Positions 45,396-54,471 are shown, counted from the first letter of the stretch. The stretch is 64,000 nucleotides of DNA from Pseudomonas brassicacearum (GCF_009601685.2 NZ_CP045701.2:3100001-3164000), one strand, 5' to 3'. Translations and numbers: made by a program. Notes: generated by a model not told the origin, from the sequence alone.

Positions 45396-47621
45396 CTAGT
45401 TCTGCAGAATCTTCTGGCCTTTGACGACCACGTTCTTGTTGGCCTTGATCTTGATGGCGCCGGAGCCATCGATGGTGATGTTCTTGCCGCTGATCATGAT
45501 CGTGCCGTCCTTCTTCATCGTGATGCTGGCGTCGCCCGTGGTCAGGCTGATGGAGTCGCCGGCGGTAAGGGAGAAGTGCTTGCCAACGTCCAGGCTGTCG
45601 TTCTGCTTGATGTTGGTGGTGCGGTTCTGGGCGACATCGCGGGATTCGTTCTGGCCGATCTGGGTGCTCTGGTTGCCGTTGATCTCGATGCCTTCGTTGC
45701 CCTGGACCGTTTCGTTACGGTTACCCTTGATGCCGATCGTCTCGTTGCCGCCCACGTCCTCGGTGCGGTTACTCACGATGGTGATGGTCTCATTGGCACC
45801 GACCTTTTCCGTTCGGTCCGCGCCGATGGTAATAGTCTCATTGCTGCCGACGTCCTCGGTGCGATTGGCGCCGATGGTGATTTTCTCGTTACTGCCGACA
45901 TCTTCGGTGCGGTTCACACCGATGGAGATGGTTTCGTTATTGCCGACATTTTCCTTGCGATCCACACCGATGGTGATGGTTTCGTTGTTATCGACGGTTT
46001 CAGTACGGTCGTGTTTGACGTGCACGGTTTCGTCGTTGTCGATGGTCTTGCGGCGATCATGGCCGACCCAGTGGGTCTCGTCGTTCTCGACTTCGATGTC
46101 CTGGTTCTTCTCGGCGTGAATAAACAGTTGCTCCGCGCCTTTCTTGTCCTCCATGCGGATTTCATTGAAGTTGGCCGGTGAGCCGCCCTTGCTAGATCGA
46201 CTTTTCACCCCACTCTGGGTGGCATTGGCCGGCAATCCGTAGGGCACGGTCTGTTCGGCGTTGTAGACGCGGCCGGTGATGATCGGTCGATCCGGATCGC
46301 CCTCCAGGAAACTGACGATCACTTCCTGGCCGATCCGCGGAAGCTGCACCGAGCCCCAGTTCTTGCCGGCCCAGGCCTGGGACACACGAATCCAGCAGGA
46401 GCTGTTTTCGTTGGACTGGTCGTGCCGATCCCAGTGGAAATGCACTTTGACCCGGCCATACTGGTCGGTCCAGATCTCCTCGCCACTGGGGCCGACCACC
46501 ACGGCGGTCTGCGGGCCGCGAACAATGGGCATGGGGGTGAGGGGGAGAGGGCGGAAGGCCTGGTTGGCATCCACGCAGTCCAGCTCGCTGACGAACTGTT
46601 CGGCGGTGTCCGACTGGCCGCTTTCATAGGCTTCCTGACGGATCTGATAACGGGCGACCACCACCAGGTACTCGCGGTTCTGGTCCGCACGGTCGTAACC
46701 CGTCAGCGTGAACACATGACCGCAACCGATTCCGCGAGCGCGACCGCGCAACTGCACACGCTCGAACTGGCTGTGAATGGCTTCTATGCGGGTACGCGCG
46801 TAGTGATCGCCATCGTTGCTCTGGACGTATTCACCCGGATAGTCGTAGAGCGGGTAGTCGGCGTTGGTGTGGGTGCGCGGCACACTGGAGCGCACCTCGA
46901 GGCTGGCCCGTGGGCGCAGGAAGTCATAGTCGTTCAGGGCCAGCGAACCGGGCTGTACTTCCCGTGCCAGTTGCCAGTCGTAGAAATGATCGCGCTCGCG
47001 CATTTGCCGATCAGGTGGATAGAAGGGCACCGAGGCGTAGTCTGGTGCCGTGGTGTGGGCGCCATAGGCGTCGGCCAACACCAACACATGACGCGCCTCT
47101 TCATGGCGAAAGTAGTAATAGATGCCTTCCTGCTCCATCAACCGGCTGACGAAGTCGAAGCTGGTTTCGCGGTACTGCACGCAATATTCCCATTCACGGT
47201 AGCTGCCGCTCAGGCTGTCCTCGAAATCGGAAAAGCCGAGGTCGCGGAACACCTGCTTGATGATGTCCGGCACTGTCTTGTTCTGGAAAATCCGGCAGTC
47301 GGAGGTGCGCGTGAGCAGCCAGAACCAGGGGCGCAGACTGACGCGGTAACCGGCGAACTGACCGTGGCCGGTCAATTGCCGGCAACTGCAGACAATGCCG
47401 TGGAAGTAGCGCTTGCCGCCGTCATACAGTTCCAGGGCCAGGCCCATCGGCTTGCCCAGCAACTGGTCGAACGTGATCGCCCGGTTTTCGGAAGTCAGGT
47501 CCAATTCGTAATGGAACAACCGCCCCAACTCTTCGCTGCCGTCCATGCTTTGCAGCAACAGGACATCGTCGCCGAGAGGGCTGTCGACCTGTACCAAGCG
47601 ATTGTTTTGCGTGATTGCCAT
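45396..47621 (-). CDS. vgrG: VgrG (TssI), T6SS spike protein with 16-residue repeats
   Basis: 741 aa. Gp27-like base (1 to about 370), Gp5 OB fold (about 375-460, GEEIWTDQYGRVKVHFHWDRH, SCWIRVSQAWAGKNWG, RIGQEVIVSFLEGDPDRPIITGRVYN), then a beta-needle. The needle holds at least eight 16-residue repeats (about 545-672) of the form NETITIGxNRTEDVG. It starts the effector operon. No hcp or tss core genes are nearby, so it is an orphan spike that relies on a T6SS elsewhere. AAGGAAG lies ahead of the ATG. Confidence 0.95.
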   Translation of the reverse strand: MAITQNNRLVQVDSPLGDDVLLLQSMDGSEELGRLFHYELDLTSENRAITFDQLLGKPMGLALELYDGGKRYFHGIVCSCRQLTGHGQFAGYRVSLRPWFWLLTRTSDCRIFQNKTVPDIIKQVFRDLGFSDFEDSLSGSYREWEYCVQYRETSFDFVSRLMEQEGIYYYFRHEEARHVLVLADAYGAHTTAPDYASVPFYPPDRQMRERDHFYDWQLAREVQPGSLALNDYDFLRPRASLEVRSSVPRTHTNADYPLYDYPGEYVQSNDGDHYARTRIEAIHSQFERVQLRGRARGIGCGHVFTLTGYDRADQNREYLVVVARYQIRQEAYESGQSDTAEQFVSELDCVDANQAFRPLPLTPMPIVRGPQTAVVVGPSGEEIWTDQYGRVKVHFHWDRHDQSNENSSCWIRVSQAWAGKNWGSVQLPRIGQEVIVSFLEGDPDRPIITGRVYNAEQTVPYGLPANATQSGVKSRSSKGGSPANFNEIRMEDKKGAEQLFIHAEKNQDIEVENDETHWVGHDRRKTIDNDETVHVKHDRTETVDNNETITIGVDRKENVGNNETISIGVNRTEDVGSNEKITIGANRTEDVGSNETITIGADRTEKVGANETITIVSNRTEDVGGNETIGIKGNRNETVQGNEGIEINGNQSTQIGQNESRDVAQNRTTNIKQNDSLDVGKHFSLTAGDSISLTTGDASITMKKDGTIMISGKNITIDGSGAIKIKANKNVVVKGQKILQN
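45606..45989 (-). repeat. 48-bp tandem repeats in vgrG
   Basis: Eight consecutive 48-bp units encode residues about 545-672 of VgrG. They are conserved at the protein level (N-E-T-I-x-I-G, R-T-E-D-V-G) and partly at DNA level. They extend the triple-stranded needle and could change in number by recombination. Confidence 0.8.
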
Positions 47622-47650
47622 GAACGGCTTCCTTGGCTCGGGCTCGGGCG

Positions 47651-47755
47651 TCAGTTGGCCGTCATCAGTAAGGTGGCGTCGTACGCAGGGGCGTCGGCAT
47701 AGGGGATGCCTGGGGGAATCGGAATCGAGTCCAACAATTGCTGTACATCCACCAC
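47651..47755 (-). pseudogene. Short open frame or C-terminal gene remnant upstream of vgrG
   Basis: A GTG with AAGGAG ahead opens a 34-residue frame (VDVQQLLDSIPIPPGIPYADAP and so on to MTAN). The same frame stays open about 24 codons further upstream without a good start (GYGSARTFTLIEDRKTDKE). This looks like the C-terminal end of a larger gene lost upstream of vgrG, or a small leader. I cannot assign a family. Confidence 0.3.
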
Positions 47756-47998
47756 AGAGGTGATCTCCTTATCGGTCTTGCGGTCTTCAATCAACGTGAA
47801 GGTACGAGCAGATCCGTATCCTGCGGATTAACGTATGTCTGGCCCGTTAGATAACGTTCCAGCATCGCCTCAAACGGGACGGATACCTGACGTCAAGATA
47901 GGTGACGGAAGGTCGTTTACGTAGTTTCGTTAGCTATAACCGTAATTCAAAAATCGAATAACTCAGTGAGAATGACGAACTCGGTCCTTAAGGACTTT

Positions 47999-48014
47999 CT
48001 GACAAGAATGTCAG
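47999..48014. promoter_or_regulatory. CusR/CopR-type inverted repeat
   Basis: CTGACA-AGAA-TGTCAG is a perfect 6-bp inverted repeat with a 4-base spacer, close to the TGACAAnnTTGTCA box of copper-sensing regulators. It lies about 160 bases before the response regulator and is a probable autoregulatory site. A second, 6-base-spaced TGACA/TGTCA pair occurs at 50294-50309 ahead of the DUF2790 gene. Confidence 0.5.
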
Positions 48015-48174
48015 GAGGCGGTCAGCCTGGGGACACCTTCGCGGCCTAGACTGGGGAAAATGTACATCCAGGCGATCTTGCAGGGGGGCTTGAAGCATCA
48101 GCACCAAGCCAAACATCAGGATCGACTGTTTGGGCTCCTAATGTGTGGCACCGTTTTAAGAGAGGCGTTACCCG

Positions 48175-48879
48175 ATGCGTTTGCTCATTGTCGAGGACGA
48201 AGAAAAAACCTCCTCCTACGTCCACCGTGGCTTGACTGAGCTCGGCTACATTGTCGACGTTGCAACTAATGGCATCGATGGCCTGCACTATGCGTTGGAA
48301 TGGGAATACGACGTGGTGATCCTGGATGTGATGCTGCCGGGCAAGGACGGCTACGACGTGCTGCAAGGCCTGCGCCTGCAAAAGAAAACCCCGGTCATCA
48401 TGCTGTCGGCCAGGGGCACGGTGGATGACCGCATTCGAGGGCTGCGCGAGGGTGCCGATGATTATCTGGGCAAGCCTTTTTCGTTTGCCGAACTTGTCGC
48501 ACGTGTGCAGGCCTTGATCCGTCGTCGCGCCGGAGACACGGCTGACCTGACGCATTTGCGCATCGATGACCTGGAGGTCGATCTACAAGCGCGCAAGGTG
48601 ACCCGGGGCGGGCTGCGGCTGGACCTGACGGCCAAGGAGTTCTCCCTGTTGAGCCTGTTGGCGCGACATCAGGGCGAAATTCTGTCCAAGTTGATGATTG
48701 CCGAGCAGGTCTGGGACATGAACTTCGACAGTGATGCCAACGTGGTCGAGGTGGCGATCAAGCGCGTGCGCGCCAAGATAGATGCCCCGTATCCGCGCAA
48801 GCTGCTGCACACCGTCCGCGGCATGGGGTATGTGCTGGAAAGCCGTGAGGTCGATAGCAGGCAAAGTGGAACGCCTTGA
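48175..48879 (+). CDS. Heavy-metal response regulator (OmpR family)
   Basis: 234 aa. Receiver domain has phosphoacceptor Asp51 (ILDVMLPG), acidic pocket EDE at 7-9 and Lys in GKPFSF. The winged-helix effector half includes LTAKEFSLLSLLA and RVRAKIDAPYPRKLLHTVRGMGYVLE. The sequence is of the CzcR/CusR/CopR type, though the metal cannot be settled here. The stop overlaps the kinase start (ATGA). Confidence 0.92.
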   Translation: MRLLIVEDEEKTSSYVHRGLTELGYIVDVATNGIDGLHYALEWEYDVVILDVMLPGKDGYDVLQGLRLQKKTPVIMLSARGTVDDRIRGLREGADDYLGKPFSFAELVARVQALIRRRAGDTADLTHLRIDDLEVDLQARKVTRGGLRLDLTAKEFSLLSLLARHQGEILSKLMIAEQVWDMNFDSDANVVEVAIKRVRAKIDAPYPRKLLHTVRGMGYVLESREVDSRQSGTP

Positions 48880-50252
48880 TGAAAAGATCGATCGCCAAGC
48901 GGCTCGCCCTGATGTTCGCCCTCGCTGTCCTGCTGATCATGTCGATCAGCGCGACGCTGTTGCGCTGTTCCTTGAAGCAATCGCTCGATGAGCAGATGCA
49001 GAACGAATTGGTCCTGCGCCATTCCGTGCTTGACCCGGTACTGGCGAAATATGATTCGCCGACGTTTTGGGTTGGTTTGCGGCAGAAGCTCGACGGCCTG
49101 ACGCCAACGGATGAACGGGTGCGCTATTGGATCCTGGTAGACAACCCGGCCTTCAGTTACGGCGGGGCGATGCCGGACGGGCAGGATTGGTCGAAGCGCT
49201 CCGATGGGCTTTTTACCGTCGACCTGCCTGAGCGAGAGCGTCCCATGATGGTGCTGCTCAAGACCATTCCAGCCATGGGCAACCGTCCGGAACTGCGGTT
49301 TATCGTGGGGCTGGATTCAACGCCGTTCAGGAAGACCCTGGACCACTTCACCAAGATACTGATCCTGACCTCGGCGTTGGGCATCGGGCTGGTCGCGCTG
49401 CTCGGTTACTGGATCGCGCGTTTCGGCCTGGCGCCGGTGAGACGACTGAGCCGTCAAGCCAATAGCCTGCCGCCGGGTGATTCGAAGCAGCGGCTGGACA
49501 CCGAGGCGCTGCCAGGCGAGTTGCAGGAGCTGGCGGTGTCGTTCAACGGCGCCCTGGCTCGCCAGGAAGCGGCCTGGTGTCAGCTCGAAGGGTTCAACGC
49601 CAATGTGGCTCATGAGCTGCGAACGCCATTGACCAACCTGATCGGACAGACCCAGGTGGCATTGGCCCACGGGCGCGAGGTGAGCGAGCTTCAGGACCTG
49701 CTGCAGTCGAACCTCGAAGAGCTGGAACGGATGGGCACCATCGTCAATGACATGCTGTTCTTGGCCGGAGCCGAGAGCGGGCAAAGGGCAACCGAGCTCA
49801 GTGATGTCTCGCTTTATGAAGAGGCGTCGAAGACGTTGGAGTATCTGGAACCGGTGTTGCACGACAAACAGCTGAGCGTAGTGATTCAAGGCGACATGCG
49901 CGTGTGCATCGACCGACGCCTTTTTCACCGCTCCCTGGCCAATCTGATACAGAACGCGGCACGCTACGCGGTGCCGACCAGCACCATCACGGTAAGCGTG
50001 GTCAGCCACGGCATGCAGGTCGAGGTGAGCGTGTCCAATGCCGGCGAGCCCATCGACAATGTTCACCTGGAGCGTTTGTTCGAGCGCTTCTATCGCGCCG
50101 ACGCCGCCCGGGCACGAAGCGATGCGCACCATGGCCTGGGCCTTTCCATCGTGCGGGCTGTGGCGTCCATGCACGGTGGGCGGGTGTTTGCCCACAGCAA
50201 GGATGGGCTCAATACGTTCGGATTTTCCTTGATGAACCAGGCGGCGCGCTAG
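48876..50252 (+). CDS. Heavy-metal sensor histidine kinase (CusS/CzcS type)
   Basis: 458 aa. Two membrane helices (about 10-30 and 158-180) flank a periplasmic sensor domain, with HAMP after the second. The H-box is VAHELRTPLTN and the ATP-binding G-region ends HHGLGLSIVRAVASMHGG. Partner of the preceding regulator. It matches the TIGR01386 copper/silver/zinc kinase group in order and length. Confidence 0.92.
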   Translation: MMKRSIAKRLALMFALAVLLIMSISATLLRCSLKQSLDEQMQNELVLRHSVLDPVLAKYDSPTFWVGLRQKLDGLTPTDERVRYWILVDNPAFSYGGAMPDGQDWSKRSDGLFTVDLPERERPMMVLLKTIPAMGNRPELRFIVGLDSTPFRKTLDHFTKILILTSALGIGLVALLGYWIARFGLAPVRRLSRQANSLPPGDSKQRLDTEALPGELQELAVSFNGALARQEAAWCQLEGFNANVAHELRTPLTNLIGQTQVALAHGREVSELQDLLQSNLEELERMGTIVNDMLFLAGAESGQRATELSDVSLYEEASKTLEYLEPVLHDKQLSVVIQGDMRVCIDRRLFHRSLANLIQNAARYAVPTSTITVSVVSHGMQVEVSVSNAGEPIDNVHLERLFERFYRADAARARSDAHHGLGLSIVRAVASMHGGRVFAHSKDGLNTFGFSLMNQAAR

Positions 50253-50293
50253 CCGTCGCTCCATTGCGCGTGGTTCGCCGGCGTTCTCGCTTT

Positions 50294-50309
50294 TGACATG
50301 TTCCTGTCA
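50294..50309. promoter_or_regulatory. TGACA-N6-TGTCA inverted repeat upstream of DUF2790 gene
   Basis: TGACA and TGTCA flank six bases about 80 bases before the DUF2790 start. The half-sites are the same as in the 47999 element, but spacing differs by two, so binding by the same regulator is uncertain. Confidence 0.3.
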
Positions 50310-50388
50310 GTCAGCAGTCACCTTGGCGTCAGTCGCCCCCTCCTAGAGTGCTACGACCATCCCGGTAAAGGCAGTCGTGGAGTCCACC

Positions 50389-50649
50389 ATGAATATCCAG
50401 AACTTGTCGATCGCCAGCCTGCTGGCGGTCATCTCCCTGAGCGGTTCACCTCTGTTGGCCAAAGAGCAAACACAACCACCGGCCTATGAATACGGCATGC
50501 CGCTGGATGTCGCCCACGCCATTCGTATCGAGGCCCCGCAACCGCCAGTGTGCGAGGTCGTGCGAGCAACGATGTCCTATGTAGATACGCAGGGTGAAGT
50601 CCGCGACGTCAGTTTTCTGCAACTGGCTGAGGCGTGTGCGATCCAGTGA
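50389..50649 (+). CDS. DUF2790 small periplasmic protein
   Basis: 86 aa. Signal peptide 1-25 then YEYGMPLDVAHAIRIEAPQPPVCEVVRATMSYVDTQGEVR, the DUF2790 core. Pseudomonas members are often copper-responsive, consistent with its place next to the metal two-component system. ATG at 50389 preferred because GTGGAG lies nine bases ahead; a GTG at 50377 is in frame. Confidence 0.85.
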   Translation: MNIQNLSIASLLAVISLSGSPLLAKEQTQPPAYEYGMPLDVAHAIRIEAPQPPVCEVVRATMSYVDTQGEVRDVSFLQLAEACAIQ

Positions 50650-50694
50650 GCGCCGGTCGTGCCGGTTCCTCCTTCAAATAGAGAGAACTCAACC

Positions 50695-51750
50695 ATGTGG
50701 AATACAACAAGCGCCTGCGCAACTGGTCTTTTGAACCGCACAAGTCCGCTGATGAGATTGGCCTGCATACTTGCCTTCGGCGTCGCGCTGCTCAGCGCCG
50801 TGAACATCGAGGCATCGGCTCGTGTGGCACCCCAACCAGACTGGTCGACCAGCGACATGCCGTCCCAGAAAGGCCGAATTGTCCTGATCACCGGTGGCAC
50901 CAGTGGCATGGGCTACGAGGATGCGCTGGCCCTGGCGCGTGCCGGTGCCGAGGTCATCATCGCCGCGCGCAACCCGGAGCGTGGCGCGCAGGCCATCGCA
51001 CGTATCCGGGACTCCGTGCCCGACGCCAAGGTGCAGTTCGAGGCCGTGGACCTGGCCGATCTTTCATCGGTGCGCGGCTTGGCCCAGCGTCTCAATCAGC
51101 GGCTGCCGCGCCTCGACGTGCTGATCAACAATGCTGCCGTCATGGCACCGCCCAAGCGGGGCACGTCCGCCGATGGTTTTGAACTTCAGTTGGCTACCAA
51201 CTATCTGGGGCACTTCGCGCTGACCGGCCTGTTGGTACCGCTCTTGCGTCAAAGCCAGGATGCGCGTGTGGTGAGCCTGTCGAGCATTGCCGCTGCACGC
51301 GGCGCGATGAACCTTGATGATCTTCAGAGCGAGCAGGCGTACGACCCGTACGCGGCCTACGCGCAATCGAAATTGGCCATCCTGCACTGGGCATTTGCCT
51401 TGCAGCGGCGCAGTGATGCTGAAAACTGGGGCATTCGCAGCATGGCGGCGCATCCTGGCGTTGCGATCACCGAGTTGGTCGCACGAGGGCCAGGCCTGGA
51501 CAGCGAGTTCGGTCGGCGCTGGGCAAAGGACCGTGACGGGTATCACTCAGCGGCACAAGGGGCGCTGCCCACCTTGTATGCCGCCACTGCTGCGCAAGCC
51601 GTGGGCGGAGCTTATTACGGCCCGACCGGTGACGATGAACGGCGCGGTCCGTTGGGGTTCGCCAAGACGCCACCCGCCGCGAGCACGGAGGCCGATGCCG
51701 AGCGGCTCTGGGCCGTCTCCGAGCGATTGACCGGCGTGACCTATCGCTGA
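50695..51750 (+). CDS. SDR-family oxidoreductase with exported N-terminus
   Basis: 351 aa. A hydrophobic segment (about residues 20-38, LACILAFGVALLSAVNIEASA) precedes the SDR domain, suggesting export or membrane anchoring, unusual for an SDR. Cofactor loop TGGTSGMG, NNAA in VLINNAAV, catalytic YAAYAQSK. Related to retinol-dehydrogenase/protochlorophyllide-type SDRs. Start at 50695 with GAGAGAA. Follows DUF2790 by 45 bases and may be in the same metal regulon. An SDR binding NAD(P) outside the cytoplasm would be odd, so the N-terminus may simply be an anchor. Confidence 0.85.
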   Translation: MWNTTSACATGLLNRTSPLMRLACILAFGVALLSAVNIEASARVAPQPDWSTSDMPSQKGRIVLITGGTSGMGYEDALALARAGAEVIIAARNPERGAQAIARIRDSVPDAKVQFEAVDLADLSSVRGLAQRLNQRLPRLDVLINNAAVMAPPKRGTSADGFELQLATNYLGHFALTGLLVPLLRQSQDARVVSLSSIAAARGAMNLDDLQSEQAYDPYAAYAQSKLAILHWAFALQRRSDAENWGIRSMAAHPGVAITELVARGPGLDSEFGRRWAKDRDGYHSAAQGALPTLYAATAAQAVGGAYYGPTGDDERRGPLGFAKTPPAASTEADAERLWAVSERLTGVTYR

Positions 51751-51816
51751 TCCAACCTCAGCGCGGGCTTCCGTCCCTCGCTGCCCCTGCCTTGTTGCCG
51801 TCTCTTCGGAGTCTCT

Positions 51817-53139
51817 ATGAGTACGTCTTCCTATTTGCATCGGCTGAGCCTCGCCCTTAATGCCCGCGACGGCGAGTTACGTCCAGCGCTGTGCGGGTTC
51901 CTGCTGTTCCTTTGCCTCTTCACCGGTTACTTCATGCTGCGTCCGATCCGTGAGTCGATGGGTATCGCGGCGGGGGTGGAGAATCTGCAATGGCTGTTTA
52001 CGGCGACCTTCCTGGTCATGCTGGCAGCCGTTCCACTGTTCGCCTGGCTCAGTTCGCGGGTGCCGCGCCTGCGCCTGATCGACTGGGTGTACGGCTTCTT
52101 CGGTTTCAACCTGCTGATGTTCGTCGAGTTGTTCCAGTTCCAACCGGACAGTGTCTGGCTGGCCCGGGCGTTTTATGTCTGGATATCGGTCTATAACCTG
52201 TTCGTCGTCTCCGTGGCCTGGAGCCTGATGGCGGATGTATTCGACAGCGAGCAGGCCAAGCGCCTGTTCGCCTTCATCGCCGCGGGCGCCAGCGTCGGCG
52301 GCCTGCTGGGGCCGACCCTGAGCGCACTGCTCATTGGTCCCCTCGGCGCCTCGGGGTTGATGCTGCTGGCGGCCTTGTTGCTCGGTGCCACGCTGGTGTT
52401 GAAACGGGCGTTGATGGGATGGCGCGAAACAGGCGGGGCCGGCCGTCCGGGCGCTGCGCCGACGCAAAGCCCACGGCAGCCATTGCACGGCAATCCGTTC
52501 AGCGGTTTGACGGCGGTGCTCAGGTCTCCTTACTTGCTGGGGATCGCCGGCTTCGTGGTGTTGTTGGCGACGGTCAGCACCTTTCTCTATTTCGAGCAGG
52601 CGCGTCTGGTGGCCGAGCACTACCCGGATCGCGAGGCGCAAGTGCGCATCTTCGGCACCATCGACATCATCGTGCAGGCCGGTGCGTTGCTGTCCCAACT
52701 GTTCATCACCGGGCGCATCGCGCCGAGGCTGGGGGTGCGTACTTTGTTGGCCGTCGTGCCGCTGCTCATGTGCATCGGCTTCCTCGGCCTGGCGTTGGCG
52801 CCGGGGTTTGCTCTGCTGGCGGCATTGATGATCGTGCGGCGGATCGGCGAATACGCGTTCGTCCGACCGGGTAGGGAAATGCTATTCGCGCCGCTGGATG
52901 CCGAGAGTAAATACAAGGCCAAGAACTTCATCGACACCGTGGTTTATCGCGCAGGTGACGCCATGAGCGGCTGGGCCAAGAGCCTGCTCGATCTCCTGGG
53001 ACAAGGCGCCGGCCCGGCCGCGATAATCGGCGCCTGCTGCGCACTGCTGTGGGGTTACTTGGGCTGGCAACTGGGGAGGAGGGCGGATAACGCCACTTTG
53101 CGGGAGCTACGCTTGGCGGCCGTCGCGGCCAGGGCATGA
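51817..53139 (+). CDS. NTT/MFS-like membrane transporter
   Basis: 440 aa, about 12 membrane helices. The sequence begins RPALCGFLLFLCLFTGYFMLRPIRESMG, the start of a bacterial family that resembles ADP/ATP (TlcA/NTT) translocases yet is often annotated as MFS. FVRPGREMLFAPLDAESKYKAKNFIDTVVYR is its C-terminal landmark. Substrate unknown; nucleotide exchange is improbable in a free-living Pseudomonas. Starts 66 bases after the SDR. Confidence 0.85.
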   Translation: MSTSSYLHRLSLALNARDGELRPALCGFLLFLCLFTGYFMLRPIRESMGIAAGVENLQWLFTATFLVMLAAVPLFAWLSSRVPRLRLIDWVYGFFGFNLLMFVELFQFQPDSVWLARAFYVWISVYNLFVVSVAWSLMADVFDSEQAKRLFAFIAAGASVGGLLGPTLSALLIGPLGASGLMLLAALLLGATLVLKRALMGWRETGGAGRPGAAPTQSPRQPLHGNPFSGLTAVLRSPYLLGIAGFVVLLATVSTFLYFEQARLVAEHYPDREAQVRIFGTIDIIVQAGALLSQLFITGRIAPRLGVRTLLAVVPLLMCIGFLGLALAPGFALLAALMIVRRIGEYAFVRPGREMLFAPLDAESKYKAKNFIDTVVYRAGDAMSGWAKSLLDLLGQGAGPAAIIGACCALLWGYLGWQLGRRADNATLRELRLAAVAARA

Positions 53140-53210
53140 AGACTGTGCCGACCAGAATGAAACCCACTCTATTGTCTGCCGCGTCGTTGCGGCGAGGAAA
53201 GGTGACGCGG

Positions 53211-53711
53211 ATGAGTCTGAAAAACAAGGTACTGGCGGTCGTAGCGGTGATTGCCTTCTCGGTGTGCTCCAGTGTGTTTGCGGGCAAAGAAAATTCCGTG
53301 GTCGGAACATGGCGCATGATCAGTGCAACCGTTGAGAGCCACGGCATTAAATCGAATGCTTATGGCCCCGACCCTCATGGTTGGCTCGTCTTCACGCCAG
53401 AGCTGACGTTTGTCGAAGTACTCACGGATCCACGCGTGCCGGCATTTCGATCCAACGTTCGTGGCGAAGGCACCGATGAGGAAAACCGAGCAGCGATGGC
53501 GGGGGGCATCGGCTTTTTCGGGCGATATACGGTCGACCAGAACGGTGAGTTCACGGGCAACACCGTCGAAGGGGCTACGTTCCCGAACTGGGTGGGCGCT
53601 GTGCGCACCCGGGACGACCTGCAGTTGAAGGTCGACGGCAACCGGATGGTAGAAGATTTTCGCCGCCCGGATGGGGCGAAGGTTCATATCGTCTGGGAGC
53701 ATGTAAGGTAA
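53211..53711 (+). CDS. Lipocalin-like domain exported protein
   Basis: 166 aa. Signal peptide 1-24 (ending VFAGK), then VVGTWRMISATVE and HGWLVFTPELTFVEV, the lipocalin_5-type beta-barrel. The predicted periplasmic barrel would bind a small hydrophobic ligand. I prefer the ATG at 53211 because AGGAAAGG precedes it and the signal peptide follows; a longer frame from 53136 overlaps the transporter end. Confidence 0.8.
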   Translation: MSLKNKVLAVVAVIAFSVCSSVFAGKENSVVGTWRMISATVESHGIKSNAYGPDPHGWLVFTPELTFVEVLTDPRVPAFRSNVRGEGTDEENRAAMAGGIGFFGRYTVDQNGEFTGNTVEGATFPNWVGAVRTRDDLQLKVDGNRMVEDFRRPDGAKVHIVWEHVR

Positions 53712-53826
53712 TTGCGAAGCGGCGTGTGTGCAATAAGATGATGGCCTTTTGCTTTTAGGCGGATCCCGCTAGAATTCGTGCCCCTCTCTGTGAGCGGCAT
53801 CAGTCAAATTACGCAAGGAAGTCGAT

Positions 53827-54462
53827 ATGCAATTTGCAAAAGCCATAGGCCTCGCCCTGGCCTTGAGCCTGAGTGGATGCGCCAGTTTCACCAAAGATGA
53901 AGTAGCCCCCGTGAGTCTGCCTTCAATGGCCAGCTACTCGAACAAGCCGAACGTCTATGTCGATTTCGATTTCTATCAGGGCGATCCCGACAATGCCAAG
54001 GCCACCGAGGTACCGCAGGCTCGCGACATGCTCAAGCCCGATCTGAAGCGAACCTTTGATGAATCAGGGCTTTTTGGGCGCGTGGTCTTTGACGAATTCC
54101 AGAAACAACCGGGCGATTACAGTCTTCGATTGAAGGTCTATAACCATGCGCCAGGTGGTGGGCAAATGGTCCTGGCGTTCCTCAGTGGCTTCACATTCAC
54201 GATCATTCCTGCGTTGGCGACCGACCAGTACACCATGAGCCTGGAAACCCTGGACGAGCAGGGTCAGTCGTTGGGCAAGACCAGCAATCATGATGCAGTC
54301 AACACCTGGATGGGCATCTGGTTCCTGCCCCTGGCAAGTAATACGCCCAAGGCTGCCATCACCGACACCTTCAACCGCCAGGTCAATGCGCTGTTGAAGA
54401 ACTGGGTCGACAACAACCGCATAAAATACTCCGCTGTCGACACCCATATTCCACGGGGCTGA
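53827..54462 (+). CDS. Lipoprotein, function unknown
   Basis: 211 aa. Lipobox LSGC puts the lipidated Cys at residue 17. The mature part has YVDFDFYQGDPD and a hydrophobic stretch (about 113-130, MVLAFLSGFTFTIIPALAT) that may be buried. No known catalytic motif. AAGGAAG lies ahead of the ATG. Convergent with a second lipoprotein across a shared terminator; the two may work together in the outer membrane, but this is only context. Confidence 0.78.
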   Translation: MQFAKAIGLALALSLSGCASFTKDEVAPVSLPSMASYSNKPNVYVDFDFYQGDPDNAKATEVPQARDMLKPDLKRTFDESGLFGRVVFDEFQKQPGDYSLRLKVYNHAPGGGQMVLAFLSGFTFTIIPALATDQYTMSLETLDEQGQSLGKTSNHDAVNTWMGIWFLPLASNTPKAAITDTFNRQVNALLKNWVDNNRIKYSAVDTHIPRG

Positions 54463-54471
54463 CACCGAAAG

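Larger units (their letters stand above)
47622..48174. other. Divergent intergenic region between vgrG and the two-component system
   Basis: 553 bases. Contains the 47651-47755 remnant and a CusR-like inverted repeat at 47999-48014. The rest is AT-rich promoter-like sequence. No complete gene seen. Confidence 0.5.
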
